Assembly: GCF_000820515.1 (NCBI RefSeq)
Contig: NZ_JXDG01000003.1
Span: 124,001-188,000 of the forward strand
DNA from: Pseudomonas batumici
GTDB lineage: Bacteria; Pseudomonadota; Gammaproteobacteria; Pseudomonadales; Pseudomonadaceae
Direction of reading: 5' to 3'
Length of the DNA stretch: 64,000 nt
Part shown: positions 17,061 through 25,772 of the stretch, in pieces
How positions within the stretch are numbered: the stretch's first letter is position 1
Layout: each line of letters opens with the position of its first letter
Translations under genes and position numbers: made by a program
Notes under the pieces: model-generated
The model's input: the letters and a program-made list of their open reading frames with translations, nothing else
What the model was told of the DNA's origin: nothing
The model's database searches: none

Positions 17061-18989
17061 ATGCGCAGCCGTCTTTTCAACTTTTTATCGTGTCTGCTTC
17101 TTTCCGCCTGCGCCCTCCAAACCGCCCAGGCTGTCGACCTCTCCCAGCAACGCCAGCTCTACGACGAAGCCAAGCGCGCCCTCGCCAAGGGTGATTCAGG
17201 CCCCTATTTCCGTTACCAGGATGCCCTCCGGGACTACCCGCTGGAACCCTACCTGGCCTACGATGAGTTGACCGCGCGCCTGAAAACCGCGAGCAATGCC
17301 GAGATCGAGGAATTCCTCGCCGAGCACGGCGACCTGCCCCAGGCCAACTGGATGAAGCTGCGCTGGTTGCGCTGGCTGGCCGATCGCGGCGACTGGCAGC
17401 CTTTCGTCAAGTACTACGACCCCAAGCTGAATTTCACTGAACTGGACTGCCTCAACGGTCAGTACCAGCTCAGCCACAACCTGCGCGCCGAGGGCTATGC
17501 CACGGCGGAAAAACTCTGGCTGACCGGCAAGTCCCAACCGAGCGCCTGCGACGCCTTGTTCGGCATGTGGGCCGCCGAAGGCCAACTGACCGAACAGAAA
17601 CGCTGGCAGCGCCTGAAACTGGCGGCCGAGGCCCGCAACTACGGCCTGGCCAACAGCCTGGTCAGCGACCTGACCACCCTCGCCCCACAAGGTCGCCTGT
17701 TGATCGAAGTGGCCCAGAGACCGGACCTGCTGAACCAGCCTTCGCGCTTCATCCCGGCGGACGAGGCCATGTCCGACGTGGTCGGCCTCGGCCTGCGGCG
17801 CCTGGCTCGCCAGGACCCCGACCGGGCCATGCCGCTGCTCGACACTTATGCCGTGAGCATGCACTTCTCCCGTGACGAAAAGGTTGCGATCGCCCGCGAA
17901 ATCGGCCTGACCCTGGCCCGCAGCTACGACAGCCGCGCGCTGGACATCATGACCCAGTACGACCCGGAGCTGCGGGACAACACCGTGACCGAATGGCGCC
18001 TGCGCCTGCTGTTGCGCCTGGGCCGCTGGGAAGACGCCTACCAGTTGACCCGTCGACTGCCGCCGGAGCTGGCGACCACCAACCGCTGGCGCTACTGGCA
18101 GGCCCGCAGCCTGCAACTGGCACAGCCGCAGAACCCGCAGGCACAGGTGCTGCTCAAGGCCGTTGCCCACGAACGGGACTTCTACGGCTTCCTCGCCGCC
18201 GATCGCTCGCAGACCCCGTACCAGTTGACCAACCGACCGCTGGTCCTCAGTCAGCAACTGATCAACAAGGTGCGCAACACCCCCGGCATACGTCGTGCCC
18301 TGGAACTGCATGACCGCGGTCAAGTCGTCGACGGGCGCCGCGAGTGGTACCACGTCAGCCGCCTGTTCAGTCGAGATGAAATGGTTGCCCAGGCCAAGCT
18401 GGCCTACGACCTGAGATGGTATTTCCCGGCCATCCGCACCATCAGCCAGGCGCAATACTGGGACGACCTGGATATCCGCTTCCCCATGGCGCATCGCGAC
18501 ACCCTGGTGCGTGAAGCCAGGGTACGCGGACTGCACTCGAGCTGGGTGTTCGCCATTACCCGCCAGGAAAGTGCCTTCATGGATGATGCCCGCTCCGGCG
18601 CGGGTGCCAGCGGGCTGATGCAGTTGATGCCGGTTACGGCCAAGGAAACCGCGCGCAAGTTCAGCATTCCGCTGGCCTCGCCCCAGCAGATCCTGGACCC
18701 GGACAAGAACATCCAGTTGGGTGCGGCCTACCTGAGCCAGGTGCATGGGCAGTTCAACGGCAACCGCGTGCTGGCAACCGCTGCCTACAACGCCGGCCCC
18801 GGTCGTGTCAGACAGTGGCTCAAGGGCGCCAACCACCTGGGCTTCGACGTGTGGGTGGAAAGCATTCCGTTCGACGAAACCCGCCAGTACGTGCAGAACG
18901 TGTTGTCGTACGCGGTGATCTACGGCCAGAAACTCAACGTGCCGCAGCCGTTGGTGGACTGGCACGAGCGGTATTTTGACGACCAGTAA
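17061..18989 (+). CDS. slt: Soluble lytic murein transglycosylase Slt
   Basis: A 642-residue periplasmic family 1A lytic transglycosylase that cleaves glycan strands to 1,6-anhydromuropeptides. There is a signal peptide over residues 1-24 (MRSRLFNFLSCLLLSACALQTAQA). A long superhelical alpha domain (to ~450) precedes the catalytic domain with the essential Glu in FAITRQESAFMDDARSGAGASGLMQLMP and the AAYNAGPGRVRQWL motif. ATG at 17061 is selected because it yields the signal peptide; an upstream ATG at 17022 would bury it. A REPIN follows the stop. Confidence 0.95.
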   Translation: MRSRLFNFLSCLLLSACALQTAQAVDLSQQRQLYDEAKRALAKGDSGPYFRYQDALRDYPLEPYLAYDELTARLKTASNAEIEEFLAEHGDLPQANWMKLRWLRWLADRGDWQPFVKYYDPKLNFTELDCLNGQYQLSHNLRAEGYATAEKLWLTGKSQPSACDALFGMWAAEGQLTEQKRWQRLKLAAEARNYGLANSLVSDLTTLAPQGRLLIEVAQRPDLLNQPSRFIPADEAMSDVVGLGLRRLARQDPDRAMPLLDTYAVSMHFSRDEKVAIAREIGLTLARSYDSRALDIMTQYDPELRDNTVTEWRLRLLLRLGRWEDAYQLTRRLPPELATTNRWRYWQARSLQLAQPQNPQAQVLLKAVAHERDFYGFLAADRSQTPYQLTNRPLVLSQQLINKVRNTPGIRRALELHDRGQVVDGRREWYHVSRLFSRDEMVAQAKLAYDLRWYFPAIRTISQAQYWDDLDIRFPMAHRDTLVREARVRGLHSSWVFAITRQESAFMDDARSGAGASGLMQLMPVTAKETARKFSIPLASPQQILDPDKNIQLGAAYLSQVHGQFNGNRVLATAAYNAGPGRVRQWLKGANHLGFDVWVESIPFDETRQYVQNVLSYAVIYGQKLNVPQPLVDWHERYFDDQ

Positions 18990-18997
18990 TGCTGGTC

Positions 18998-19083
18998 CTG
19001 TAGGAGCCGGCTTGCCGGCGATGAGGCCCTGGAGTCTTGCATTGATCTTGCGGACGCCATCGCCGGCAAGCCGGCTCCCACAG
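18998..19083. repeat. REPIN (inverted REP pair)
   Basis: Two REP copies in inverted orientation (arms 18998-19022 and 19058-19083) with core GGAGCCGGCTTGCCGGCGAT. It forms a long hairpin between slt and the convergent MOSC gene. The same family occurs at 41551-41637 and 45471-45570. Confidence 0.9.
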
Positions 19084-19119
19084 TGACCGCGTTAAAAGGT
19101 CAAGACTGTAAAAGCCCCG

Positions 19120-19926
19120 CTACTCGAGAACGGTCACCGGCATCCCGACTTCCAGCAACCCCTGGCCATCATTGACCAGGTTCTGCCCGAACATCACCTC
19201 GCCATCCCGCTCGCGATAGGTCTTGAGGGTGGTCAACGGCTCGCGATCAGCGCTGCGCTCACCGGTCCGAGGATCGAGGGTGGTCAGGATGCAACGGGAA
19301 CAAGGCTTCACCAGCCGAAACTCGACCTCGCCGATACGAATGCGCTTCCAGCCGTCCTCGGCAAAAGCCTCGCCCCCCTCGATCACCAGGTTTGGCCGAA
19401 AGCGCAGCATTTCCAGCTCACGCCCGACCTTGCGCGACAGGTCATCCAGCGAAGACTGGCCGATCAGCAGCAGGGGGAAACCATCGGCAAACGCCACCCG
19501 ATCCTCCTCCTTGCCATAACCGGACTGGGTGAGACGGGCGCGCTCCGGCGGCACATGCACCAGGCGGGTCGGCTTGCCGATAAATGCGCTCAGCCAGGCC
19601 GCCGCCTCATCGCCGGCATCCGGCACGCGCAAGGTGTCACTCCAGATGGTTACCCCACGCAGGGCCTCGTCCTTCCCGGGCAAGGCCACGTCCAGCGTCG
19701 AATACCCGGGAGCGCTCAGGGTCAGGCCGCCCGCGACATTCCACAACGCCGACAACTGACTCATCTTGCCCACCGCGCGCTGGGTCAGGAACCGCCCACT
19801 GGCCTCATCCACCAGCATCCAGCGCCGATCCCCGGCCAGGCCCAGCTCGTCCAACGGGCTCTGGCGCAAGGTCTCGCCCCTGGCGGACTTCAACGGATAT
19901 CGATACAGCGCGCTCAGACGCAACAT
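19120..19926 (-). CDS. MOSC domain-containing protein (YcbX-like)
   Basis: A 268-residue protein with an N-terminal MOSC beta-barrel domain (MLRLSALYRYPLKSARGETLRQ...) and a C-terminal MOSC sulfurase domain containing the conserved Cys region VKPCSRCILTTLDP, near RFRPNLVIEGGEAFAEDGW. Relatives such as YcbX and mARC bind molybdenum cofactor and reduce N-hydroxylated bases. There is no ferredoxin domain here, unlike E. coli YcbX, so an electron donor must be separate. It lies 50 bases downstream of the cheV-like gene on the same strand. Confidence 0.88.
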   Translation of the reverse strand: MLRLSALYRYPLKSARGETLRQSPLDELGLAGDRRWMLVDEASGRFLTQRAVGKMSQLSALWNVAGGLTLSAPGYSTLDVALPGKDEALRGVTIWSDTLRVPDAGDEAAAWLSAFIGKPTRLVHVPPERARLTQSGYGKEEDRVAFADGFPLLLIGQSSLDDLSRKVGRELEMLRFRPNLVIEGGEAFAEDGWKRIRIGEVEFRLVKPCSRCILTTLDPRTGERSADREPLTTLKTYRERDGEVMFGQNLVNDGQGLLEVGMPVTVLE

Positions 19927-19976
19927 GGCCAGCTCCCGGGCAGATAAAGCAGCGATTCTACCGCAGGAGCAGCCGG

Positions 19977-20906
19977 TCAGGCGTTATCCAGCATCAGCCG
20001 CTGGCGCACCACATCCACCAGCTTGTCCGGCTGGAACTTGGAGAGGAAGTTGTCGCAACCCACCTTCTTCACCATCGCATCGTTGAAACTGCCGGACAAC
20101 GAGGTATGCAGGACCACATAGAGCCCGCGCAAGCGAGGGTCGTTACGAATTTCAGTGGTCAGGCGATAGCCGTCCATTTCCGGCATTTCCGCATCGGTGA
20201 AGATCATCAGCAGCTTGTCGGTCATGACCTCGCCGGCATCCGCCCAGCCCTTGAGCATGTTCAAGGCCTTCAGGCCGTCGCTGGCGATATGCATTTTCAC
20301 CCCCAACTGCCCGAGGGTATCGCGCAACTGGGACAGGGCCACATTCGAGTCGTCGACCAGCAACACTTCGCGGCCACGCGCCCGATCCATGACTGGGTCG
20401 TCGAGTTTTTCACGGGACACTTTGGCGTTGTAGGGCACAATCTCGGCCAAGACCTTTTCCACGTCGATGATTTCCACCAACTGGTCGTCCACCTTGCTGA
20501 TGGCGGTCAGGTAATGCTGGCGCCCGGCACTGCTCGGCGGCGGCAGGATCGCTTCCCAGTTCATGTTGACGATGCGGTCCACGCCCCCCACCAGGAACGC
20601 CTGGACCGAGCGGTTGTACTCGGTGACGATGATGGTGCTGTCGGGCCCCGGCACCAACGGACGCATGCCGATCGCCTGAGACAGATCGATCACTGGCAGT
20701 GTCTGGCCCCGCAGGTTGACCACGCCGCAAACGAACGGGTGGCGCTGGGGCATCAGGGTCAGCTTGGGCAGTTGCAGCACTTCCTGGACCTTGAACACGT
20801 TGATCGCGAACAACTGGCGCCCGGCCAGACGAAACATGAGAATCTCCAGCCGGTTCTCACCCACCAGTTGCGTACGTTGATCTACCGTGTCGAGAATGCC
20901 GGCCAT
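19977..20906 (-). CDS. cheV: CheV-type chemotaxis coupling protein (CheW-REC)
   Basis: A 309-residue protein with an N-terminal CheW domain (residues ~20-165, FRLAGRQLFAINVFKVQEVL and CGVVNLRGQTLPVIDL) fused to a receiver domain (~178-305). The acidic pocket is DDS (185-187) and the phospho-acceptor is D238 in MIFTDAEMPEMDGY. CheV couples chemoreceptors to CheA and its phosphorylation tunes adaptation. Pseudomonads have several; no other che gene is adjacent, so its receptor partner cannot be named from this window. Confidence 0.92.
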   Translation of the reverse strand: MAGILDTVDQRTQLVGENRLEILMFRLAGRQLFAINVFKVQEVLQLPKLTLMPQRHPFVCGVVNLRGQTLPVIDLSQAIGMRPLVPGPDSTIIVTEYNRSVQAFLVGGVDRIVNMNWEAILPPPSSAGRQHYLTAISKVDDQLVEIIDVEKVLAEIVPYNAKVSREKLDDPVMDRARGREVLLVDDSNVALSQLRDTLGQLGVKMHIASDGLKALNMLKGWADAGEVMTDKLLMIFTDAEMPEMDGYRLTTEIRNDPRLRGLYVVLHTSLSGSFNDAMVKKVGCDNFLSKFQPDKLVDVVRQRLMLDNA

Positions 20907-21478
20907 TAATGACTCCTGGGCTTGATGCTGAAAGTGACATTGAATAGGTTATCGGCGGAGAGCATCGGACCTTGACCCTCCGATAAAATGCCTGCCAAAA
21001 GCATTGATGCCACATTAACATCATGCTTTACTCGGTTCACCCCCTCGCCGCCGCGCGACGCCCAGCGCGACCACCGATTTCACCGATAGTTCCCCATACT
21101 AGGGGAATCCCCTAGTGACAATCAGGCGCAACCTGATATTCGCAATATCCAATAGCCATTAATGTGACGCCATTCTCATTGCATGAATGGAGTCGGGCTT
21201 TTGTTTTTGATTGCGGGACCATGGCCAGACGGCCAGGTGAAAACCTTCGCCGATCATGCTCAAGCCCTCTGGATGGCCACTTTCGGCCAATTCCCGGGAG
21301 CCTGCCCATGCAGCCTTTTGGCGCCCGCCGACACGCATTTGAGAACAGGATGCACTCACTGCAATTTGAAACAATCGGAAACAGACTACAGACACCCACA
21401 GCCTGTCGGCATTAACTTTAAAACCGTTCGCCCCGTGCGACTTTCTATCGCCTGCCTATGTAATCAAGGAGATAAAGC
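20907..21478. other. 572-base gene-free region with a perfect palindrome
   Basis: This region separates cheV from the HPt-like gene. Several open frames cross it but none has a ribosome site or gene-like composition. Its notable content is a perfect 19-base palindrome at 21098-21116, described separately. Confidence 0.6.
21098..21116. promoter_or_regulatory. Perfect 19-bp palindrome, probable regulator site
   Basis: ACTAGGGGAATCCCCTAGT is nine bases, one central A, then the exact complement. Symmetry of this type suggests a dimeric regulator site. A NarL/FixJ-family response regulator is encoded 2.2 kb downstream, and an HPt-like gene starts 365 bases downstream. The binding protein is not known; the link is inferred. 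Confidence 0.5.
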
Positions 21479-21943
21479 ATGCTGAACGGTAAAGAACGGC
21501 AAGCCGGCTTGCCGGAGTTCCTGATGGAGGCCCAAGCCCTGCAGGCGAAGATGCAGGAGTGTTGCCAGCACCTGGAACTGATCCGCAACGACAAGGACGC
21601 CATTGACTGCCTCCTCGTCTCGCTGCACACGCTGGCCAGTTGTGCGCAAGGCCTGGGCGTACGCTCGATGGCTCGGTTCTCGCGGCAGATCCACACCCTC
21701 CTGAGCCAGCCCCAGGACCCGCTCAACCTGCATGAAGACGCCTTGCAAGCCTTGCGCAACTGCCTGACGCTGCTGGCCTGGCAGGTCGAGCTGATCGACC
21801 CCTGCACCGGTCAATTGGGCCTCGACGACGAAGAACAGTCCGAACTGATCACCGCACTGGCCATCCAGACCGGCCAATGCGGATCAGCCATCATTGGACC
21901 GAAGGCCTTCACCCTGATCACCTTCCCTGAACGATCCGTTTGA
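21479..21943 (+). CDS. Orphan HPt-like (CheA P1-like) protein
   Basis: A 154-residue helical protein. Residues ~15-120 resemble a histidine phosphotransfer domain: a first helix (FLMEAQALQAKMQECCQHLELI), then SLHTLASCAQGLGVRSMARFSRQIHTLL, where H50-T-L is positioned like the phospho-acceptor H-(T/S)-(L/I)-K-G of HPt proteins. The following Lys-Gly is replaced by Ala-Ser, so phosphotransfer may be weakened or lost. Further helices fit a four-helix bundle. A strong ribosome site (AAGGAG) lies eight bases upstream. It precedes a histidine kinase and response regulator on the same strand. The assignment is by pattern only. Confidence 0.6.
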   Translation: MLNGKERQAGLPEFLMEAQALQAKMQECCQHLELIRNDKDAIDCLLVSLHTLASCAQGLGVRSMARFSRQIHTLLSQPQDPLNLHEDALQALRNCLTLLAWQVELIDPCTGQLGLDDEEQSELITALAIQTGQCGSAIIGPKAFTLITFPERSV

Positions 21944-22459
21944 AAAGCTCGCTACCCCCACGCTCATCGAGACATCCCAACCTGTTGCCCATCGCACGCC
22001 ACCCTTGATACGCCTCCAATCCGTCCTGCTCATACGCAAAAACGACAACAGCAACTAACCTCGAACTTCAGGGTTTCAGGCCGTGGATTTTTAATGCAAA
22101 AAGAATAACTAGCGTCTACACGACAAAGTACCGAAATACCGTTCGAGCGTCGGTTAGAGTAACGTGGCTTAACAACGATTGCGGAACAAACGTACAAGAA
22201 AAGTTGACCGTTTGGACATATATCACCAGGGAGCGACCACCCCTGAATGACGTGGTATTATGCCACCAGCGCTCATATGTACTTGTACGGCTTAGTAATT
22301 TCACAAAAAGACATCAAAATGACATCATTGCGCAAACTTTCTTACCCTGACACTGTTTCACCTTGAGCGAACGTATTAAACCGTACCCGTTTTTCAAACT
22401 TGGCCTGTCGGTTGTCCTGACGGTCTACCCGTAGCGAACATTCATCGGCTCCATACGCT
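21944..22459. other. 516-base gene-free region
   Basis: Less GC-rich than its surroundings. It must contain the promoter of the histidine kinase gene and any terminator of the HPt-like gene. I find no convincing gene, hairpin terminator or known operator in it. Confidence 0.5.
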
Positions 22460-23350
22460 ATGTACGTCAGCCTCAAGTCATTCAAGCCTTGGCTCCCCTC
22501 CCGAAAGAATGCCCGCCGGCTGACCGCGGTGCTTTGCATCGGCTCGGCCGTGGCCAGCGTACTCATCTACAGCACCTGCTCCAGCCTGCCCCTGGGATTG
22601 CTGCTGCTGAACCTCGCCGCCTTGGCCAGCGTCTGGCTTCAGCACCGCGACTCACGTACCGCTATCCAGTTCCAGCCGCAGGAACTGGCCGATCGCCTGC
22701 TCCAGGTGCAAGAGAACGAACGCCATCGCCTCAGCCGCGAACTGCACGACGACATCGGCCAGTTGCTGACCGCGGCCAAACTTCAGACCCAGTGGTTGCA
22801 ACGGCGCCTGCCCGACGACCTGCAAAGCCACTGCGAGACGCTGAACAACACCCTGGACGAAACCCTGGCCAAGGTTCGCGACGTCTCGGCCATTCTCAAC
22901 CCCCGCCAATTGGCCAGCCTTGGCCTGGAAGCCAGCCTGCGGGCGCACTTGCTCAAGACCCTGGAAAACACCAGTGTGCTCTGGAGCCTGGAGTGTCACC
23001 AGCGGCTGACCGGCCTCCCCGAGGAGATGGCCGTGACCGCGTTCCGGGTGACCCAGGAAGCGGTCACCAACATGCTGCGCCATGCCCAGGCGCGTAACCT
23101 GCTGGTGCGTATCAAGCGCCTGCCCGAAGGCTTGTCCCTGCACATCGCCGACGACGGCCAGGGCTTTTCGCCGGCGGCCAGGCCCGGCGACGAAGGCCAG
23201 AGCGGCATGGCCGGCATGGCCGAACGCATCGAACAGGCGGGCGGAACATTGACAGTCACCAGCGGACCCGGCAAAGGTACGCAGATCGAAGCACTGCTGC
23301 CCTGGGCGCCGCGCGCCCTGGAACGCGCCAGCAAGAATAAGGCTCCATGA
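22460..23350 (+). CDS. NarL/DesK-type sensor histidine kinase
   Basis: A 296-residue kinase. Two membrane segments lie near residues 21-40 and 43-60 with almost no periplasmic loop. The HisKA_3 dimerisation domain carries the phospho-acceptor H96 in RLSRELHDDIGQLL, and the HATPase domain has AVTNMLRHAQA (N box), IADDGQGFSP (G1) and GMAGMAERIEQAGG (G2). Lack of a sensor domain suggests intramembrane sensing or input from a partner. Its stop overlaps the ATG of the response regulator gene (ATGA), so the pair is translationally coupled. They lie directly upstream of the exopolysaccharide operon. Confidence 0.92.
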   Translation: MYVSLKSFKPWLPSRKNARRLTAVLCIGSAVASVLIYSTCSSLPLGLLLLNLAALASVWLQHRDSRTAIQFQPQELADRLLQVQENERHRLSRELHDDIGQLLTAAKLQTQWLQRRLPDDLQSHCETLNNTLDETLAKVRDVSAILNPRQLASLGLEASLRAHLLKTLENTSVLWSLECHQRLTGLPEEMAVTAFRVTQEAVTNMLRHAQARNLLVRIKRLPEGLSLHIADDGQGFSPAARPGDEGQSGMAGMAERIEQAGGTLTVTSGPGKGTQIEALLPWAPRALERASKNKAP

Positions 23351-24009
23351 CCTGCAACCTACTTCTGGTGGATGACCACTCACTGATCCGGGCCGGTGTC
23401 CGCGCCCTGGTACTGGATATCCCGGGTTATGCCGTGATCGGCGAAGCCAGCGACGGCGCGCAGCTGCTCGACGCGGTGGAACGGCTGAACCCGGACATCA
23501 TCCTGCTCGACCTGTCCATGCGTAAAACCGGTGGCCTGGATGCCCTGCGCGCACTCAAGGCGGTGCGCCCCCAGAGCAAGGTGCTGATCCTGTCGATGCA
23601 CACCGACCCGCAACTGATCATGCAGGCCCTGGAAATCGGCGCCCATGGCTACCTGCTCAAGGACACCACGGCCACCGAACTGGCCCAGGCCCTGGACGCC
23701 TTGCGCAGCAACGAGCGCTACCTGAGCCCGGCCATCGCCCACACGGTGATCAACCAGGCCCTGACCCAGGTCCAGCGCAACCTGCCGGCCGAGCGGGCGG
23801 ATAACCACAACCTGACCGGGCGCCAGCTGGAGATCCTGCGGCTGATCGTCCGGGGCAAGTCGACCCGCGAAATCGCCAATGGCCTGGGCCTGAGCATCAA
23901 GACCGTGGAAACCCACCGCTCGCAGATCATGAAGCGACTGCAGATCTTCGACGTCGCCGGCCTCGTGCTGTTCGCGGTACGCGAGCAGATCATCAGCCTC
24001 GACGACTGA
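23347..24009 (+). CDS. NarL/FixJ-family response regulator
   Basis: A 220-residue regulator. The receiver domain has DD at 9-10, phospho-acceptor D55 in IILLDLSMRKTGGLDAL and the conserved Lys in GYLLKDTT. A LuxR-type HTH at the C-terminus (LTGRQLEILRLIVRGKSTREIANGLGLSIKTVETHRSQIMKRL) follows. It is the cognate partner of the overlapping kinase gene. Targets are unknown; the neighbouring psl operon and the palindrome at 21098 are candidates by position only. Confidence 0.93.
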   Translation: MTCNLLLVDDHSLIRAGVRALVLDIPGYAVIGEASDGAQLLDAVERLNPDIILLDLSMRKTGGLDALRALKAVRPQSKVLILSMHTDPQLIMQALEIGAHGYLLKDTTATELAQALDALRSNERYLSPAIAHTVINQALTQVQRNLPAERADNHNLTGRQLEILRLIVRGKSTREIANGLGLSIKTVETHRSQIMKRLQIFDVAGLVLFAVREQIISLDD

Positions 24010-24335
24010 GGCATTTATCAGTCACGCTCGTAGCCCTGATTACGAAACGACCCGTCGTATTTTCTTGACGGTAGGCCATCATTCATTAGCAACCTGCTGT
24101 TTCATGAGCTTTACTCAACTCCACGCCATCCGAACCTGAGAGGACGCGTGAAGTGTCAAGTCGATGAAAATCGCGAGACTACGGGAAGGAAGCCTCATTT
24201 GGATTGACGCTGTTCTATCCAGAAAAGATCAACCGCCAAGGATGGGGGTAGCGCAAGAGCCCAGGCTTTCTATTCAAAATAACGGCCACGCTGCTTCGTA
24301 ATCGCCATTTCGCGATGGTGAGACGGGAGGGGTTT
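24010..24335 (+). other. Leader/promoter region of the psl operon
   Basis: A 326-base gap before pslA. It contains several GGA trinucleotides of the kind bound by RsmA/CsrA (AAGGAAG at 24186, TTGGATT at 24199, AAGGATG at 24238), plus the GGGAGGGG ribosome site at 24325. P. aeruginosa pslA is known to be repressed post-transcriptionally by RsmA. I could not place a confident sigma factor site. Confidence 0.45.
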
Positions 24336-25772
24336 ATGCGCCCGCAACCGGTTGACAGCCTGTTACTGACCCGCCCCAGCATGGTCGAGTACTTCCTGTT
24401 CGGCATCCGCCTGGTCCATGGACTGACCGCGATGTTGCCCGGCCTGATGCTGCTGATCTACCTGCGCGAGCAAGATCCCGACGCCATCAAGAGCTACTTC
24501 GCCCTGCTGCTGTTCTTCGGATTCATCAGCGTCCTGATCTTCCAGGCGCTGGGGGTGTATGCCGAGACCCTCTTCAGCAACCTGCTGCGTTTGCGACTCA
24601 CCCTCTTCGCCTGGTCGTCGGCGTTCTGCCTGCTGCTGTTCATGCATCACGGCCTGCAGCTGTTCAGCCTCCTGACCAACCGCGAACTGTTGGTCTGGTT
24701 TCTCGCCAGCCCGGTGCTGTTCGGCATCGAACGCCTGATCCTGCTGACCCTGTTCCGGCAACTGATGCAACGGGGCATTTTCCTGCAGCACGCGGTCATC
24801 CTCGGGGCCACCGAAAACGGCCAGCGCCTGGCCGAGTACCTGACCCAGAATCAGGATATCCGCTCCGGGGTCATCGGATTTATCGACGACCGCATCGGCC
24901 GCCTGCCCAAAACCCTGGGTAACCTGCCGCTGCTGGGCAACTCCAGCGACCTGGAACGGCTGATCCGCGAAGAAAAGGTCACCCAGGTGCTGGTCGCCCT
25001 GCCCTGGTCGGCGGAAAACCGCATGGACTGCATCATCCGCGAACTGCGCCGCCTGCCGGTCAACGTGCTGCTGGTGCCGGACATGGTTGCCTTCCGACAT
25101 GCCCACAACCGCATCACCGAAGTCGCCAACCTGCCGATGTTCAACGCCTCCGAGGTGCCCCTGCGCGGCTGGTCGCCGATGTTCAAGCGCCTGGAGGACA
25201 TGGTCCTGTCGAGCACCGCGCTGATCCTGCTGTCGCCGCTGATGCTGCTGGTGGCCCTGGCGATCAAGCTCGATTCGCCGGGCCCGGTGCTGTTCCGCCA
25301 GAAGCGCTATGGCTACAATAACCGCCTGATCGAAGTCTTCAAGTTTCGCTCGATGCATCAGCACCAGAGCGATGCCACCGCCGAAAAACAAACCACCCGC
25401 GGCGATCCGCGGATCACCCGGGTCGGGCGCCTTATCCGCAAGACCAGTCTCGACGAGCTGCCGCAACTGTTCAATGTCTTCATCGGCAGCATGTCGATGG
25501 TCGGGCCGCGCCCCCACGCCACGGCCACCAAAGTGGCGGGCATCCTGTTCGAGGAAGCGGTCAAGGAGTACACCTCGCGTCACCGGGTCAAGCCGGGGAT
25601 CACCGGGCTCGCCCAGATCAACGGCTACCGGGGCGAAACCGACACGCTGGAAAAAATCGAGAAGCGTGTGGAGTTCGATCTGGAATACATCGAAAACTGG
25701 TCGATCTGGTTCGACCTCTACATCCTGTTCCGCACTGTTCCGGCAGTGTTCATGACCCGCGAGGCCTTCTGA
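24336..25772 (+). CDS. pslA: PslA, undecaprenyl-phosphate glycosyl-1-P transferase
   Basis: A 478-residue polyisoprenyl-phosphate hexose-1-phosphate transferase that loads the first sugar onto the lipid carrier. The N-terminal half has four to five membrane helices followed by a CoA-binding-like Rossmann domain ([18 protein letters not shown]). The C-terminal catalytic domain has the last helix ([32 protein letters not shown]) and the motifs [34 protein letters not shown] and [15 protein letters not shown]. The ATG at 24336 is preceded by GGGAGGGG; an ATG 21 bases earlier is less well placed. Length and position equal PslA of P. aeruginosa as I recall it. First gene of the operon. Confidence 0.92.
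   Translation: MRPQPVDSLLLTRPSMVEYFLFGIRLVHGLTAMLPGLMLLIYLREQDPDAIKSYFALLLFFGFISVLIFQALGVYAETLFSNLLRLRLTLFAWSSAFCLLLFMHHGLQLFSLLTNRELLVWFLASPVLFGIERLILLTLFRQLMQRGIFLQHAVILGATENGQRLAEYLTQNQDIRSGVIGFIDDRIGRLPKTLGNLPLLGNSSDLERLIREEKVTQVLVALPWSAENRMDCIIRELRRLPVNVLLVPDMVAFRHAHNRITEVANLPMFNASEVPLRGWSPMFKRLEDMVLSSTALILLSPLMLLVALAIKLDSPGPVLFRQKRYGYNNRLIEVFKFRSMHQHQSDATAEKQTTRGDPRITRVGRLIRKTSLDELPQLFNVFIGSMSMVGPRPHATATKVAGILFEEAVKEYTSRHRVKPGITGLAQINGYRGETDTLEKIEKRVEFDLEYIENWSIWFDLYILFRTVPAVFMTREAF

Noticed and set aside
21112..21415. Several ~80-codon frames in the gap before the HPt-like gene
   Set aside because: Overlapping on both strands with no ribosome site and no recognisable sequence.
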